From positions 62,001-126,000 of the forward strand of contig CAYVIB010000007.1 in the NCBI GenBank assembly GCA_964451365.1: 64,000 nucleotides of DNA. Direction: 5' to 3'. Position numbers and translations under genes: made by a program. Below are positions 43,107 through 52,776 of the stretch, in pieces. Origin of the DNA: CAYVIB01 sp964451365. GTDB lineage: Bacteria; Pseudomonadota; Gammaproteobacteria; Pseudomonadales; Cellvibrionaceae. How positions within the stretch are numbered: position 1 is the first letter of the stretch; every line of letters starts with the position of its first letter. Below the pieces are notes generated by a model. That model was not told the DNA's origin and did no database searches. It was given only the letters and a program-made list of their open reading frames with translations.

Positions 43107-44357
43107 TTAAATCACGCTTTGGGATCGCTTTAGTTTTTTGTTTTTAATTCGCTTGGCCGTTCCTGTTAACGATTGGATTTTTTCTTTTGCACTTAATTGG
43201 GTCAGCCAAAAGCGGAAAGTTTCCATTCCCAAATAACGGGGAACCGCCGCGCCCGCCAGCCGCAGTGCAAGCTGTCGCCCCCACAGGCCACCTCGTGTCT
43301 TCATCAAATTGGGCTGGGAGCGAGGTAACAGGGTGTTATCCCTGGTTTCAAGCACGATATATCCGGCATCGGCCGCGTCACGTAAAAATTTTAACCCTTT
43401 GGCTGTCCGGATGACAATTAACGACTTACCATGTTCGCCTGGTTGTATTTCCCTGTACCAGGGGTCACCTACCGCGATATCGGCGAATTCCCCGGTGTGG
43501 TCAGGGCAAATGTAGCACCGCCACTGGCGGTATTTCTGCAAAAAACCCCACGAATTTGCATAGGTGAGTTCGCGGGATTCGCTCTGTCCATCGTCACCGG
43601 AGGCGGTGGCACGCCACATGCCTGGCCAGCCTTCCCCGCGATATTTCAAACTTGTCAGCTTTTCGGCAGGCAAACCCTCGCGTTCAACCAGTGTTTTGTT
43701 GCCACGGGTGGAAGGAACGCCCGCGCAAAAGAAACCGATTTTAATAGCGATCTTTGCGGCAAGCACTTTATTGATTTTTTCAACATTGTTCAGGGCGGCC
43801 ACATCACATGGTTTGCCGATGAACACTGAAGTGCCGTCACGATTTGTTATTTCATTCAGGCTTTCGCATGGGCTGGCCGGCGCATACCGCGAGCCGGTGC
43901 GCGACAGGAGGTCTTCTTTTGAAGCGCTGTAAACTGTTTTATTCAGGTAGGGAATATCTTTATCCGCACCGGTATGCAACACACCCGTTGCGCCCTCTTT
44001 TTCCAGTGCATAGAGAGCCAATGCCGTTGCCGCTCCGCCACTCGATCCGCGGAAACGGATTTCCTCGTCGGCGGCATAACCTTCCCAGACTTCGTAGACG
44101 GGACCCCATCCCGGCATCAGTTTCCTGTCGAGTTCCGGGTCGGCAGTGTCGAATGTGTGTTTAAGAGTGTGCCCGGGACAGACGCCGAAGGCGCTGCCGT
44201 CGGATTCGGCGGGGTTGCTTTTCAATTGCGGCCGACGGCCGATTTCTTCGAGATCCACCATTTTATAGCGGTTGGGCTCCACGCTTTCGCACGCCCCACA
44301 ACCCGTACACAACTGATAGTTTACGACATCTTCTATCGTCTTTATTGGGATGCTCAT
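43107..44357 (-). CDS. FrhB-like (coenzyme F420 hydrogenase beta subunit family) protein
   Basis: A 416-residue soluble protein. The N-terminus has an iron-sulfur-like motif LCTGCGACESVEP, and the middle has RFRGSSGGAATALALYALE, VFIGKPCDVAALNN, KIGFFCAGVPS and CYICPDHTGEFADIAVGDPW. All are seen in FrhB-domain proteins found in polysaccharide clusters. In such clusters the gene recurrently sits next to a pyruvyl transferase, as it does here (51 bases away), but its reaction is not established. The genuine cofactor is unlikely to be F420, which most gammaproteobacteria lack. Confidence 0.8.
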   Translation of the reverse strand: MSIPIKTIEDVVNYQLCTGCGACESVEPNRYKMVDLEEIGRRPQLKSNPAESDGSAFGVCPGHTLKHTFDTADPELDRKLMPGWGPVYEVWEGYAADEEIRFRGSSGGAATALALYALEKEGATGVLHTGADKDIPYLNKTVYSASKEDLLSRTGSRYAPASPCESLNEITNRDGTSVFIGKPCDVAALNNVEKINKVLAAKIAIKIGFFCAGVPSTRGNKTLVEREGLPAEKLTSLKYRGEGWPGMWRATASGDDGQSESRELTYANSWGFLQKYRQWRCYICPDHTGEFADIAVGDPWYREIQPGEHGKSLIVIRTAKGLKFLRDAADAGYIVLETRDNTLLPRSQPNLMKTRGGLWGRQLALRLAGAAVPRYLGMETFRFWLTQLSAKEKIQSLTGTAKRIKNKKLKRSQSVI

Positions 44358-44407
44358 CTATCCACCCGCTCCAAAACCAATCAAATAAATACGCCAAATG
44401 GTCATGA

Positions 44408-45664
44408 TTATATATGTGCAAGAATATCCGCGAATTGTTCCATACTGCGCTTGCGCACAGCCGAAATGGTGGTTTGCAGTACCTTCGCTATTTCCCCGCG
44501 GTTTTCCCAGGACGCAACCAGATTTGAAATCATTCCGTCTGTCGTTTCAGCTCTTGCGTCATATGCCGCGGCTTCTTGCCCCGCACTTTCAAAAACCCCT
44601 TTGAACTTACCGCTGTATGCGATTGCCGCGGTGGGCACCGTGCTGGAAAGCGACGCAATAGTGGAGTGCATGCGGGTTCCGCAGAACCAGGAACAGCGGG
44701 ATATCACACCTTTGATATCACATTGATCAAAATCCCCACCGATCACATGTATCCGGTGATGGAATTTTTCCGGCATCATGTTTTTAACCGTTTCACAGGC
44801 AAATATATCGGACTCGTAGTGTCCGGGAGGCGCAAGCACGTGGGGAACGAGCCACACCTGACCCTCCGAATTTGCCAGGATATGCTCCAGCGTTTGAATG
44901 ATCACCTGCGGATAATCCAGGGAAATTTTATACTGCGATTTTGCCCGCTCCGGCTGATTAAAGATCAATCCACTGACGTTTATCCCGAATATTTCCCCGG
45001 CCGGTTCAGCTTGCGGCAAAATACCCCGGCGCACCAGGCTTTCTCCATCCGTGGCCGGCAGGATAAATGCCACGTCAACGGCCTGCTGGTGCCGCGAGGA
45101 ATCATAATCGTCGCCCAGCAGTTCCTTGAGATACTCAAACGAATATTTGTCACGGGCGTAAGCGAGTGTCGAGCGCTTTACGATGTTCGCCGCGATTCCC
45201 TTGTACCGTGGGTTGTCGAACGGCCCGTATGTCTGGGGAAGAAGCACAAGCGGAATATTGTTTTGCAGCGCGATTTTTTTCGGAAAAACGATTGCATCAA
45301 ACCGGCGCTTTTCATACAGGTCGGTAAAGCTGTCGCCCCCGCTGATATCGAGAATAGCCCGACTTTCACGAAATGTTTTGCCTTCCCGGGTCAGCGATGG
45401 CATTAAACGGGAAACCCAATAGATATTGGTAAACGAAGAGCTGTCGTAAAAGCGGTTGGAGTGTTTTGCGCCGAGCAGGTCGCAAGCCCCCTGCGCTCCC
45501 ACTTGATATGCACCTGATTTCAGGCCCTTCCCATGGCTCAGAATCTTGATATTCAGTTTAGCGTTCTGGGACAACAGATTGGATACCACCGAATAACACA
45601 GCGCCGAAACCCCCAAGTTTCCCGTATCCGGCGCGGCACCCGCCAGAATAATGTCGTGACTCAC
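44408..45664 (-). CDS. Polysaccharide pyruvyl transferase family protein
   Basis: A 418-residue GT-B-like enzyme of the CsaB/WcaK family that adds ketal-linked pyruvate to surface sugars. It begins at GTG (MSHDIILAGAAPDTGNLGVS). Family features are AILDISGGDSFTDLY, LVLLPQTYGPFDNPRYK, ARDKYSFEYLKELLGDD and the C-terminal SRCSWFCGTRMHSTIASLS. Together with the FrhB-like neighbour it suggests pyruvylation of the exopolysaccharide. The acceptor is unknown. Confidence 0.85.
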   Translation of the reverse strand: MSHDIILAGAAPDTGNLGVSALCYSVVSNLLSQNAKLNIKILSHGKGLKSGAYQVGAQGACDLLGAKHSNRFYDSSSFTNIYWVSRLMPSLTREGKTFRESRAILDISGGDSFTDLYEKRRFDAIVFPKKIALQNNIPLVLLPQTYGPFDNPRYKGIAANIVKRSTLAYARDKYSFEYLKELLGDDYDSSRHQQAVDVAFILPATDGESLVRRGILPQAEPAGEIFGINVSGLIFNQPERAKSQYKISLDYPQVIIQTLEHILANSEGQVWLVPHVLAPPGHYESDIFACETVKNMMPEKFHHRIHVIGGDFDQCDIKGVISRCSWFCGTRMHSTIASLSSTVPTAAIAYSGKFKGVFESAGQEAAAYDARAETTDGMISNLVASWENRGEIAKVLQTTISAVRKRSMEQFADILAHI

Positions 45665-45810
45665 GTAAAATCCTCAGATTATTTGTTATATCCGGTATTA
45701 CCGGTAAGAATGATTATATGGAACCCAGTCCTCTAAAACCCAGTCCGGATTCCAGCAGGTCCGGCCGGCGTTTGCGCCGGCAAACGAACCTGCACAGCCC
45801 CTCAATATCC

Positions 45811-47373
45811 TCAATATACTCCGAATCGTGCCAGAAACTTGGACGCAAATATTCCAAGCGGCATGTAGAAAAAGTGAATAAACAGCAGTGTGGCGATTAA
45901 AGCAGCCACGACGAATGTCAGGGTGATTTTCAACCTCTTGCGAAAACTTAACCTCTCGCTTTCGTCGGCAATGTAAGGTGTCTCAACAATTGAAACATTA
46001 CCCACTGATGTCACCAGCAATTCGCGGGTTCGGATTGTCTTATCCAGGAAACCGATCAACATCACTATCCCCAGAGGCAAACCGAACGCACCGGCAATGC
46101 CCATGGCCAACAGTTTTTTTCGGTCCGGCGCAACGGGGATTCTCGGCAGAATGGGCGGTTCGACAATGGAAAAACGTTCGGCTTTTCGGCCTTCTTCCAG
46201 ACTCTCCGCCATGGAGGCCTCCATGGTTTTGGCTCGCATGGCATTGTACTGCTCAAGCTTGGCCTGGTAGTCGCGGTTCAGCGCAATCAGGCCCCGCTCC
46301 ACAATGGGAATATTCAGTATCCGGCTTTCCAGGTCGGCCAGCTTGGTCTCGACTTCGGACCGCTCGCGCAACAGCGCGTCGACGGTACTGCGCAACGAGG
46401 CGACCTGCCTTTCTATGGTGAGTTCGGCATCCGAAAAGAGTGCCTCACCCGCGGGCGTTTTATCGGACTCCAGCAGTTCTATCTGCTCCCTGATCGCCAC
46501 CAGGTCGGGATAGGTCGGTTTATAGATAAGCGACAGTTCGCGATAACGTGTTTTCAATTCCGCCAGCCTTTCCGCTTTTGAACCCACGGTTGCGGAATTC
46601 TGCGCGCGCAAAGCCAACTGCGTATTCAGTAATTCAATCTGGTCATTGGCGGAACGGATTTCGCGGTTAATATCCTCAAGCTGCCTGGTAGTCTGCTGCC
46701 GCATGTCCACATACAGGTTCAGGTGTTCCGGCAGCGAATCCTTGTTCTTTTGTTTGAATTCGGCCACCGCGGCTTCGGTCTGGTTGAGTTCCTCTTTTAT
46801 TTTTTCTGCTTCATGCTGCAAAAAATCTGTCGTTTCACTCGCCCGCTCCGTTCTCGCCCTGACGTTCTCGCTTAAAAACAGGGTAACCAGGTCATTGGCA
46901 ACCGCCTGGGCGATGAAAGGACTTTTCGAATTGAAGCCGACGGTAAAAGAGATAGCGGTTTCCGGCCCCCGGCGCGATTGCTGGGACTCGATTACGTCGA
47001 TCTCGATCGCTTCCCGGATCTGGTCCAGCAACGCTTCGACCTCAATGGGTGTGCTCTCGTCCAGGGGAAAATAAGGATACTTTTCCACGATCTCAAGTAG
47101 CTTGTCGCGTGTCATCACCCTGGTGCGGATAACCTGGATACGTTCAGACGCCGCGCTGGTGACCGTGGAGCGAACCAGGTCGGCGGGAATTTGCTGCGTC
47201 TCCACCAGAACAACACCCTGTGAGAGATAGATTGGCGGCAGTGAGACAATGATTGCCATGGCCGCGGTGAAAAGCGGGATAATAGTTATGCACAAATGCC
47301 ACTTATACCGCTTAAGCGCATAGAGAATATTGGGCACCGTGGTATTGTTTTCGTTGCCTTCTTCTTCGTACAC
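45811..47373 (-). CDS. Wzz/GumC-type chain-length determinant (PCP)
   Basis: A 520-residue inner-membrane polysaccharide copolymerase starting at GTG. One span is near residues 28-50 and a second near 470-495, with a long periplasmic coiled-coil region between (for example TEAAVAEFKQKNKDSLPEHL and ERQVASLRSTVDALLRERSE). A Pro-rich motif before the second span (IVEPPILPRIPVAPDRKK) is characteristic of the family. No cytoplasmic tyrosine kinase domain is fused, and no separate kinase was found in the window. It likely sets chain length and couples synthesis to the Wza-like exporter at 62547. Confidence 0.9.
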   Translation of the reverse strand: MYEEEGNENNTTVPNILYALKRYKWHLCITIIPLFTAAMAIIVSLPPIYLSQGVVLVETQQIPADLVRSTVTSAASERIQVIRTRVMTRDKLLEIVEKYPYFPLDESTPIEVEALLDQIREAIEIDVIESQQSRRGPETAISFTVGFNSKSPFIAQAVANDLVTLFLSENVRARTERASETTDFLQHEAEKIKEELNQTEAAVAEFKQKNKDSLPEHLNLYVDMRQQTTRQLEDINREIRSANDQIELLNTQLALRAQNSATVGSKAERLAELKTRYRELSLIYKPTYPDLVAIREQIELLESDKTPAGEALFSDAELTIERQVASLRSTVDALLRERSEVETKLADLESRILNIPIVERGLIALNRDYQAKLEQYNAMRAKTMEASMAESLEEGRKAERFSIVEPPILPRIPVAPDRKKLLAMGIAGAFGLPLGIVMLIGFLDKTIRTRELLVTSVGNVSIVETPYIADESERLSFRKRLKITLTFVVAALIATLLFIHFFYMPLGIFASKFLARFGVY

Positions 47374-47544
47374 AGTTAATTGACCTTTTTAGCTTTAATC
47401 AAGTATTTGTATTTTAATAGAAAGGAAGCCTGAACAATCCCGGACAACCTTGTCACCGCGTGCACCTTCAAGTGCATAATTCGAACCAGGCCCACATGAT
47501 GTCGACAACACCGGCCAACCCACTGAATATAAAAGGATACAAAA

Positions 47545-47576
47545 AAAAGGGGCTATACGCCCCTCTTTTTTGATTG
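47545..47576 (-). terminator. Terminator between the small exported peptide gene and the chain-length gene
   Basis: AAAAAAGGGGC-TATAC-GCCCCTCTTTTTT (one unpaired base) has T-runs on both strands. It lies 34 bases beyond the stop of the 67-codon gene and suggests that gene forms its own transcript. Confidence 0.85.
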
Positions 47577-47609
47577 TAGCTTTCACAAAGCCAGTGTAAA
47601 CAAGCCTGT

Positions 47610-47813
47610 TCAGGAATCTTTCTTTCCGGTGCCCATGTTGCCAATTGTCAGCAACGCCAAGCCAAACAGCAAGGCAGCACCTGAAAGCGAAAATGATTGA
47701 CTTCCTCCCTGTACGGCGGACACGTCAGCACCATCTACAAAAATCATGGCATATGCACCTGCAGAAAGAGCAACAACCAAAAACGTAACAACAAGTTGTT
47801 TGACGAGTTTCAC
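47610..47813 (-). CDS. Small exported or membrane peptide near the exosortase genes
   Basis: A 67-residue protein started at GTG (MKLVKQLVVTFLVVALSAGA), with GGAGGG upstream of it. A signal-like first span and a short polar stretch (DGADVSAVQGGSQSFS) are followed by a second hydrophobic span and a basic end (GAALLFGLALLTIGN, GTGKKDS). The layout (hydrophobic stretch then Lys pair) resembles exosortase sorting tails, but no VPLPA or PEP motif is present. It might be a helper peptide or a divergent substrate of the exosortase. No family is recognised. An alternative ATG start at residue -5 is possible but the GTG fits the ribosome-binding site better. Confidence 0.6.
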   Translation of the reverse strand: MKLVKQLVVTFLVVALSAGAYAMIFVDGADVSAVQGGSQSFSLSGAALLFGLALLTIGNMGTGKKDS

Positions 47814-47843
47814 GAAACATCCCTCCATCTTCTTACTACTCAC

Positions 47844-48278
47844 TTCTAAAAGCTCCTACCTTGTTGGTCCTATCCATTTCGCGACCGGTCAAGCCCATAA
47901 AACCAGCCACTCGTAGTGCAGTATTCAAATATCAAGCCAAAAGGAGAAGGGAAGCCGGAAAACTTGCTGCAATGCGTCAAAAAGAAGGTAAAATGCGCGG
48001 TTTGAAGGAGAAATGAACGTTATTTTTGCCGTTTGGGGCCATCCGGACAAGGCAAAGCCGGGCGACAAAAGAACGACCAACCGCACGAGTGTAAATTTGG
48101 CCGACACAAATTCGCGGGGTTCCGTTTGGTTTCAAACTAATTTTTCAGCCCCCTAGGGACCGCGCCTCTTCCGGGGATAATTTCCCGTTAAGGCACGAAT
48201 TATTGGGGTTTCAGCCGTGAGGTAAGTTTTACAAATGGCTATGTCGGATCCCTATACACCAAGCTCCAGGTCGGTTTC
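47844..48278. other. Gene-poor region downstream of prsT
   Basis: 435 bases between the small peptide gene and the TPR gene. It should hold the promoter of the peptide gene. A small palindromic patch (CCCTAGGG) is at about 48151. No other gene or RNA is apparent. Confidence 0.45.
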
Positions 48279-50648
48279 CTATAGTTCCGCCAGGACCCTT
48301 TCCGCCTCCACTCCCCAGGAACTATCCGATGGAGCCAGGGAAAGGGCGCGTTTTAGCGTTTGCCGCGCCAAATCCGCTTCGCCTGCCCGAAAATAGGCCA
48401 CGCCCAGATGGTATTGCACCTCGCCGGTATCCGGTAAACCATCCGCCGCTTCCCGAAGGAGAGGAACAGCCTGATCGTGCTGCGCGCGAAGGACATGAAT
48501 CCAGCCAAGGGTATCCTTGAAATGCGGGATCTTTGAATTGCGAAAACGCTCGGCCAGACCGGCGGCACGGCGGAGATTCTCCTCTCCTCCCTTTTCCACC
48601 AGCAGCATCGCCAGGTTGTTCACCGCAAGATCCAGCTTGTCATTGCGTTTCACCAGGTTCTCATATACGGCGATGCTCGCGTCTGCATTGCCCATCAGCT
48701 TCTGGATTGAAGCATTGGAGATGTTCAACGACAGGTTGTCGGGAAATTTGTTAAGCCCCGCCTGAACGACCTCCAGCGCCCGGTCATATTTCTCCTGCCG
48801 CACCAGTACCCGGGTCAACCGCACATAGCCATCGAGCCGGCCGGGGTGTTTTTCCACCGCGGTGGAAAACTGCTTTTGCGCCTGCTCGTATTCGTGGTAG
48901 TAGGCGTGAAGCGATCCCTTGAGCAACAGCGCGAAAAAATTGTCGTGATCTGTTTCCAGTATTGCATTGAGAAAATTTTCAGCATCCTGTCGTTTGCCCG
49001 CACGGATATAGGCATCCACCAGGGTGGCCATCGGGCGGAGCGTATTGGGCGCCGACTGCTGGAATACAGTCAGGGATTCAATGGCTGAATCGAGTTCATT
49101 TTTGCCCGAATAAGCCAGCCCGCGAATTTGTGCACCAACGCCCTGCTCCGCGCCGATTTGGTCGAGCCGGTCGGCGACCTGTTGCGCTTCATCCCATTTA
49201 CCGGTATTCAACTTCGCCTGCGCCGCCAGCTTGAGAATATGCTCGTTAACCGTGCCGGCCTCGACAACGGGGGATAACAGGTTGTCCGCCTGCTGCCAGC
49301 GCTTTTGCCGCATCAGGAAGCCGGCGTAGGCCGCCGTTTCAGCAACCCCGTGACCTTGGTTGGCGGCGCGCGCCAAGTAGTCGTTGGCCAAGCCGAGTTC
49401 TCCCTGTCGCTCGTGGGCTTTTCCCAATGCCACCATCAGCTCCGTAGACTCCGGCGCGTGACGGGTGGCAGCCCGCAAGCTACGCACGGCCTGTTCCACG
49501 TTGCCTTGGCCCATGGCCAGTTCCGCTCGCGTCACAACAGCGCTGACATTGCGCGGTTCCAGCTGCAGAACCTCGTTGACCAGGCCTTCAGCCTGCTCGT
49601 GCCTGCCCTGGACAAGATAAATTCTCGCCAATCGGTTTTTCGCCCTGAGGCTGACTGCCTTGTTATCCGAGACGGCTAACTGACTAATCAGTTCCTCCGC
49701 CTCGGCCATCTCTCCGGTGGCGATATACAAATCGGCCAGCGCAAACCGCAACTCCGGCAATTCCGGATATTGCTGTACATACTGGCGCAAGCGGGCGGTG
49801 GCGGCGGTCATCCCCTCAACCCGGTTTACGATCTCGATCACCCCGATCACCGCCCGTGGGTTCTGGGATTCCTTTGCGAAGGATTCAAGCACTTCCAGGG
49901 CTTTTTCCTCCTGGCCGGCGGCAAGATACTGCCTGGCCACCAGCTCAGGCAGCAAGACGTTGTCCGGGTGCAAATCGATCAGGTGGCGAAGCACCGCCAC
50001 CGAACCTTCCAGATCCTTCATGCCACTGAGCGTGCGCACCTTGATAATGTTCAGGATCAGATTGTCCGGTTGTTCCGCGAGCGCAACGTTCAATAAATCC
50101 AGGGCTTTTTGATATTCGCCGGAGGACAGGTAATCATTCGCAAGCATGACCGTGGCATCGACATTATGTGGGTCTTCCTTCAGAATTCCGCGCGCTTCGG
50201 CCGCCGCCACTTCCGCGTTGCCTATACGATAGGACACCGCCGCATTAATTACCTTACCCTGCAGGTTGTCCGGCGCTAATTTGGCAATCGCCTTACTCTG
50301 CTCGAGCGCGGCATCGATACGGTTGGCGCCAAGATACAAATTGGCAAGCCGCACCCGGGCATCGATAAACCGCGGGTCCAGTTCAATCACCCTGGTCAGG
50401 AACCGCTCCACCTGAGACCAATTTTTTTCCTTCTCGACAATAAGCGCCAGGCCGTACAGCGCCTCGACATTGTCCTGTTCCTGCTTGACCGCGTTGTTGA
50501 ACTCAATTTTGGCGGCCTCCAGATCACCGTTTTCCATATACTGCCGGCCGCTTTCAACAAAGCCGTTCGCCTTGTCTTCACTGGATTCACAAGCGGACAA
50601 CAGTGCCAGTATCGCAACCACGACGAGTGCATTTTTATAACCAGGCAA
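48279..50648 (-). CDS. prsT: PrsT-like TPR lipoprotein of the exosortase system
   Basis: A 789-residue protein whose N-terminus is a lipoprotein signal (lipobox LLSACESSED). The body is nearly all tetratricopeptide repeats, visible as units such as VEALYGLALIVEKEKNW, NLQGKVINAAVSYRIGNAEV and TGEVQYHLGVAYFRAGEADL. Proteins of this length and repeat type, known as PrsT, are regular partners of exosortase loci. It is separated from the exosortase gene by 38 bases. The function in PEP-CTERM systems is only known from co-occurrence. Confidence 0.8.
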   Translation of the reverse strand: MPGYKNALVVVAILALLSACESSEDKANGFVESGRQYMENGDLEAAKIEFNNAVKQEQDNVEALYGLALIVEKEKNWSQVERFLTRVIELDPRFIDARVRLANLYLGANRIDAALEQSKAIAKLAPDNLQGKVINAAVSYRIGNAEVAAAEARGILKEDPHNVDATVMLANDYLSSGEYQKALDLLNVALAEQPDNLILNIIKVRTLSGMKDLEGSVAVLRHLIDLHPDNVLLPELVARQYLAAGQEEKALEVLESFAKESQNPRAVIGVIEIVNRVEGMTAATARLRQYVQQYPELPELRFALADLYIATGEMAEAEELISQLAVSDNKAVSLRAKNRLARIYLVQGRHEQAEGLVNEVLQLEPRNVSAVVTRAELAMGQGNVEQAVRSLRAATRHAPESTELMVALGKAHERQGELGLANDYLARAANQGHGVAETAAYAGFLMRQKRWQQADNLLSPVVEAGTVNEHILKLAAQAKLNTGKWDEAQQVADRLDQIGAEQGVGAQIRGLAYSGKNELDSAIESLTVFQQSAPNTLRPMATLVDAYIRAGKRQDAENFLNAILETDHDNFFALLLKGSLHAYYHEYEQAQKQFSTAVEKHPGRLDGYVRLTRVLVRQEKYDRALEVVQAGLNKFPDNLSLNISNASIQKLMGNADASIAVYENLVKRNDKLDLAVNNLAMLLVEKGGEENLRRAAGLAERFRNSKIPHFKDTLGWIHVLRAQHDQAVPLLREAADGLPDTGEVQYHLGVAYFRAGEADLARQTLKRALSLAPSDSSWGVEAERVLAEL

Positions 50649-50686
50649 GTGTCACCCCCTATTGCTTAATAGAATCGCTTCAACCA

Positions 50687-52291
50687 TCAATTGGGCAGAA
50701 AGCGGTTTAATTCAGATGATATTTCTGTAATAAATTGTCGAATTTCCTGCTCGGCCTGTGCCTCGGATTGCATGCCGACAGGCGATATTACACGCAGCAA
50801 CGTGCCGTCGGTTCGGTTTTGCATGACGGAACGAACCAGTAGCGATGTTCTCGCCGCCAGTTCGCTGGCAAAGTTTTTGCCCTGCTGGTTGACCCAGAAA
50901 TACACCAGCAACGCGTCGTCTCCCTTGCGAATCAGCGCGCGATTGGCCCGGCCCGCCAAGCCCGTTCCCTCCAGACTGACCGGCGACAGCGACACGATTT
51001 CCCAACCACCGCCGGGCAGGCAATCCCTTGGCGAATGGATAACGCCGCCATCGGTTTGCGCGGCGTAATAAGCCATGTAAAGGTTGATCGGCGGAGCGCC
51101 GTCGGCAACATAATCCCCGATAAAGTAATCGTCCAGCTTCAGTACATTCAGTACCGACTGCGATAGTGTATCCGGATAGAGCTCCCTTTCACCCACCGTC
51201 AGGGGAAAATCAGTAAATGTTTCCCGATCGGGAATGACTTCGGTGGAGTGCATGCCGAGAGCGTACGATGATACTCCCCCCACCGCCAACACCAAAATAA
51301 GCGCATAAAAAACAAAACCCGGCCGAAATTGTGGTGCCGGTAAAGGCGAAGCTTTGTTATCCCCAGCGCCATCGTTGCCATTTTCCAAACGGTTCTCGTC
51401 AAAACTAAAGTAACTTAAAAAGGCGTTCTTTCTGTAAACCGCCAGCGATGCCAGCCATATCAATGCCAGCATCAACGCCAGCGCCACCATAAAAATCACC
51501 CAACCTTCAAAGTCGTGCAGGAAGCCCTCCGCCGTTTCGGAGCCGAAATGTTTGATCAGCCAGCCTGTAAGCGCAATTCGAAGACTGTTCATGAAAATGG
51601 TGACGGGAATCGCGGAAACCAGGACCACCAGTTTCATCCACCAGCTGCCGACATAAAAACAGGCCAGCATAAAACTGATACTCAACAGCGGATACAAATA
51701 GCGCAGCCCGGAACAGGCCTCTTCCACCAGCATGACAAAGCTGCCCATATCGATAACGTTGCCGTCCTGGTAAACCGACATGCCCATAAGCCGGATAAAC
51801 CAGACGCCGATATCGGAAGAAATCAACTGCATTTCGGTGGTGAGCAGTTTGTTCACCAGATAAGGCAGGGGAATTGCCAGCAACAGTATCGCCAGGGGAA
51901 ACAGGAACGGCCGCAGAAGCCGGATGCCGCCGATGGCCAACGGTACCGACACTAGCGCCATGATCATCGAATAGTGTTTTGCCGTTTCCATGTCCGCCAT
52001 TGTCGCCGCGACATGGAGTAACTGGGCGAGACTCATCAGTAATACACCTGGCCAACCGAATGCCGGTTCCACGGCTGCGATTCGATCGCGTCGCCGCCAG
52101 ATCAGGTAGCCGGCAATTAACGCCAGCAAAATTCCGTGGCCGTACTCATCGGAGTTCAGCCAAAAAATTACCAGTTCAACCAGGGTTGAACCGTAGGTAA
52201 CAAGCACCAGCGCAAATACCGCTACGGTAACCGTAAAGGTATTTTGTAGCGCCAGGCTCCTAGTGGACTGAACATTCGCAAACAAGGTCAA
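50687..52291 (-). CDS. xrtD: Exosortase with fused EpsI domain (XrtD-like)
   Basis: A 534-residue inner-membrane protease-transpeptidase-like enzyme. The exosortase core (about 1-300, eight or so spans) has catalytic Cys193 in EEACSGLRYL, Arg238 in FMNSLRIALTG and His259 in FLHDFEGWVIF. The rest (about 330-534) is an EpsI domain with DCLPGGGWEI and LVYFWVNQQG. This fused architecture and the VPLPA-type substrate at 60096-60857 point to the XrtD subfamily. It would cleave the C-terminal tail and hand the protein to an exopolysaccharide-linked export route. Overlaps the preceding gene by 4 bases. The subfamily name is an inference. Confidence 0.85.
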   Translation of the reverse strand: MTLFANVQSTRSLALQNTFTVTVAVFALVLVTYGSTLVELVIFWLNSDEYGHGILLALIAGYLIWRRRDRIAAVEPAFGWPGVLLMSLAQLLHVAATMADMETAKHYSMIMALVSVPLAIGGIRLLRPFLFPLAILLLAIPLPYLVNKLLTTEMQLISSDIGVWFIRLMGMSVYQDGNVIDMGSFVMLVEEACSGLRYLYPLLSISFMLACFYVGSWWMKLVVLVSAIPVTIFMNSLRIALTGWLIKHFGSETAEGFLHDFEGWVIFMVALALMLALIWLASLAVYRKNAFLSYFSFDENRLENGNDGAGDNKASPLPAPQFRPGFVFYALILVLAVGGVSSYALGMHSTEVIPDRETFTDFPLTVGERELYPDTLSQSVLNVLKLDDYFIGDYVADGAPPINLYMAYYAAQTDGGVIHSPRDCLPGGGWEIVSLSPVSLEGTGLAGRANRALIRKGDDALLVYFWVNQQGKNFASELAARTSLLVRSVMQNRTDGTLLRVISPVGMQSEAQAEQEIRQFITEISSELNRFLPN

Positions 52292-52776
52292 GAACCATTT
52301 ATAAAGTCTCTTATCCGGCTTATCAGTTTCGGCGAAGGTTCCAGCTTTACCGCACCCTGGGAAACTTTCGCACTGTCGGCGAGACTTTTTGATAGTCGCT
52401 CGCCTATTTCGGATTCCTTTTCGACGATTTCGATCAGGCTATGATGGCCAAATTTGCCCGCGGTTCCCAACTGGTGATCATTCCGGTGCTCACCCAGGGC
52501 CGCGCGCCGCGGCATCAGCACCAACGGCTTGGCATTTTCCAGGCCGGAAATAATCGTACCCATGCCCGCGTGACTGACGACAAGCTCTGCCTTGTCGAAA
52601 TAATGCTTGTATTGATTGGGCTCGAGTTTCTCCACAAATTCCATGTGCCGCGGTTGGTATTTACCATTGCCGATCTGGGCAAATATTTCACGATCGGGGT
52701 GTTCGGCCGCCCATTCATCCACGGCGCGCACCAGACGGTCAAACGGCAGCTGGGTTCCGGTAGTGACAAATATCAT
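52288..52776 (-). CDS. Alg13/PssE-like glycosyltransferase subunit
   Basis: A 162-residue catalytic half of a split GT28 transferase: MIFVTTGTQLPFDRLVRAV at the start, AELVVSHAGMGTIISGLEN with the conserved nucleotide-binding His, and LVLMPRRAALGEHRNDHQ. It needs the membrane partner encoded just upstream (52773-53222), with which it overlaps by 4 bases. The pair resembles PssD/PssE of rhizobial exopolysaccharides. Confidence 0.85.
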   Translation of the reverse strand: MIFVTTGTQLPFDRLVRAVDEWAAEHPDREIFAQIGNGKYQPRHMEFVEKLEPNQYKHYFDKAELVVSHAGMGTIISGLENAKPLVLMPRRAALGEHRNDHQLGTAGKFGHHSLIEIVEKESEIGERLSKSLADSAKVSQGAVKLEPSPKLISRIRDFINGS

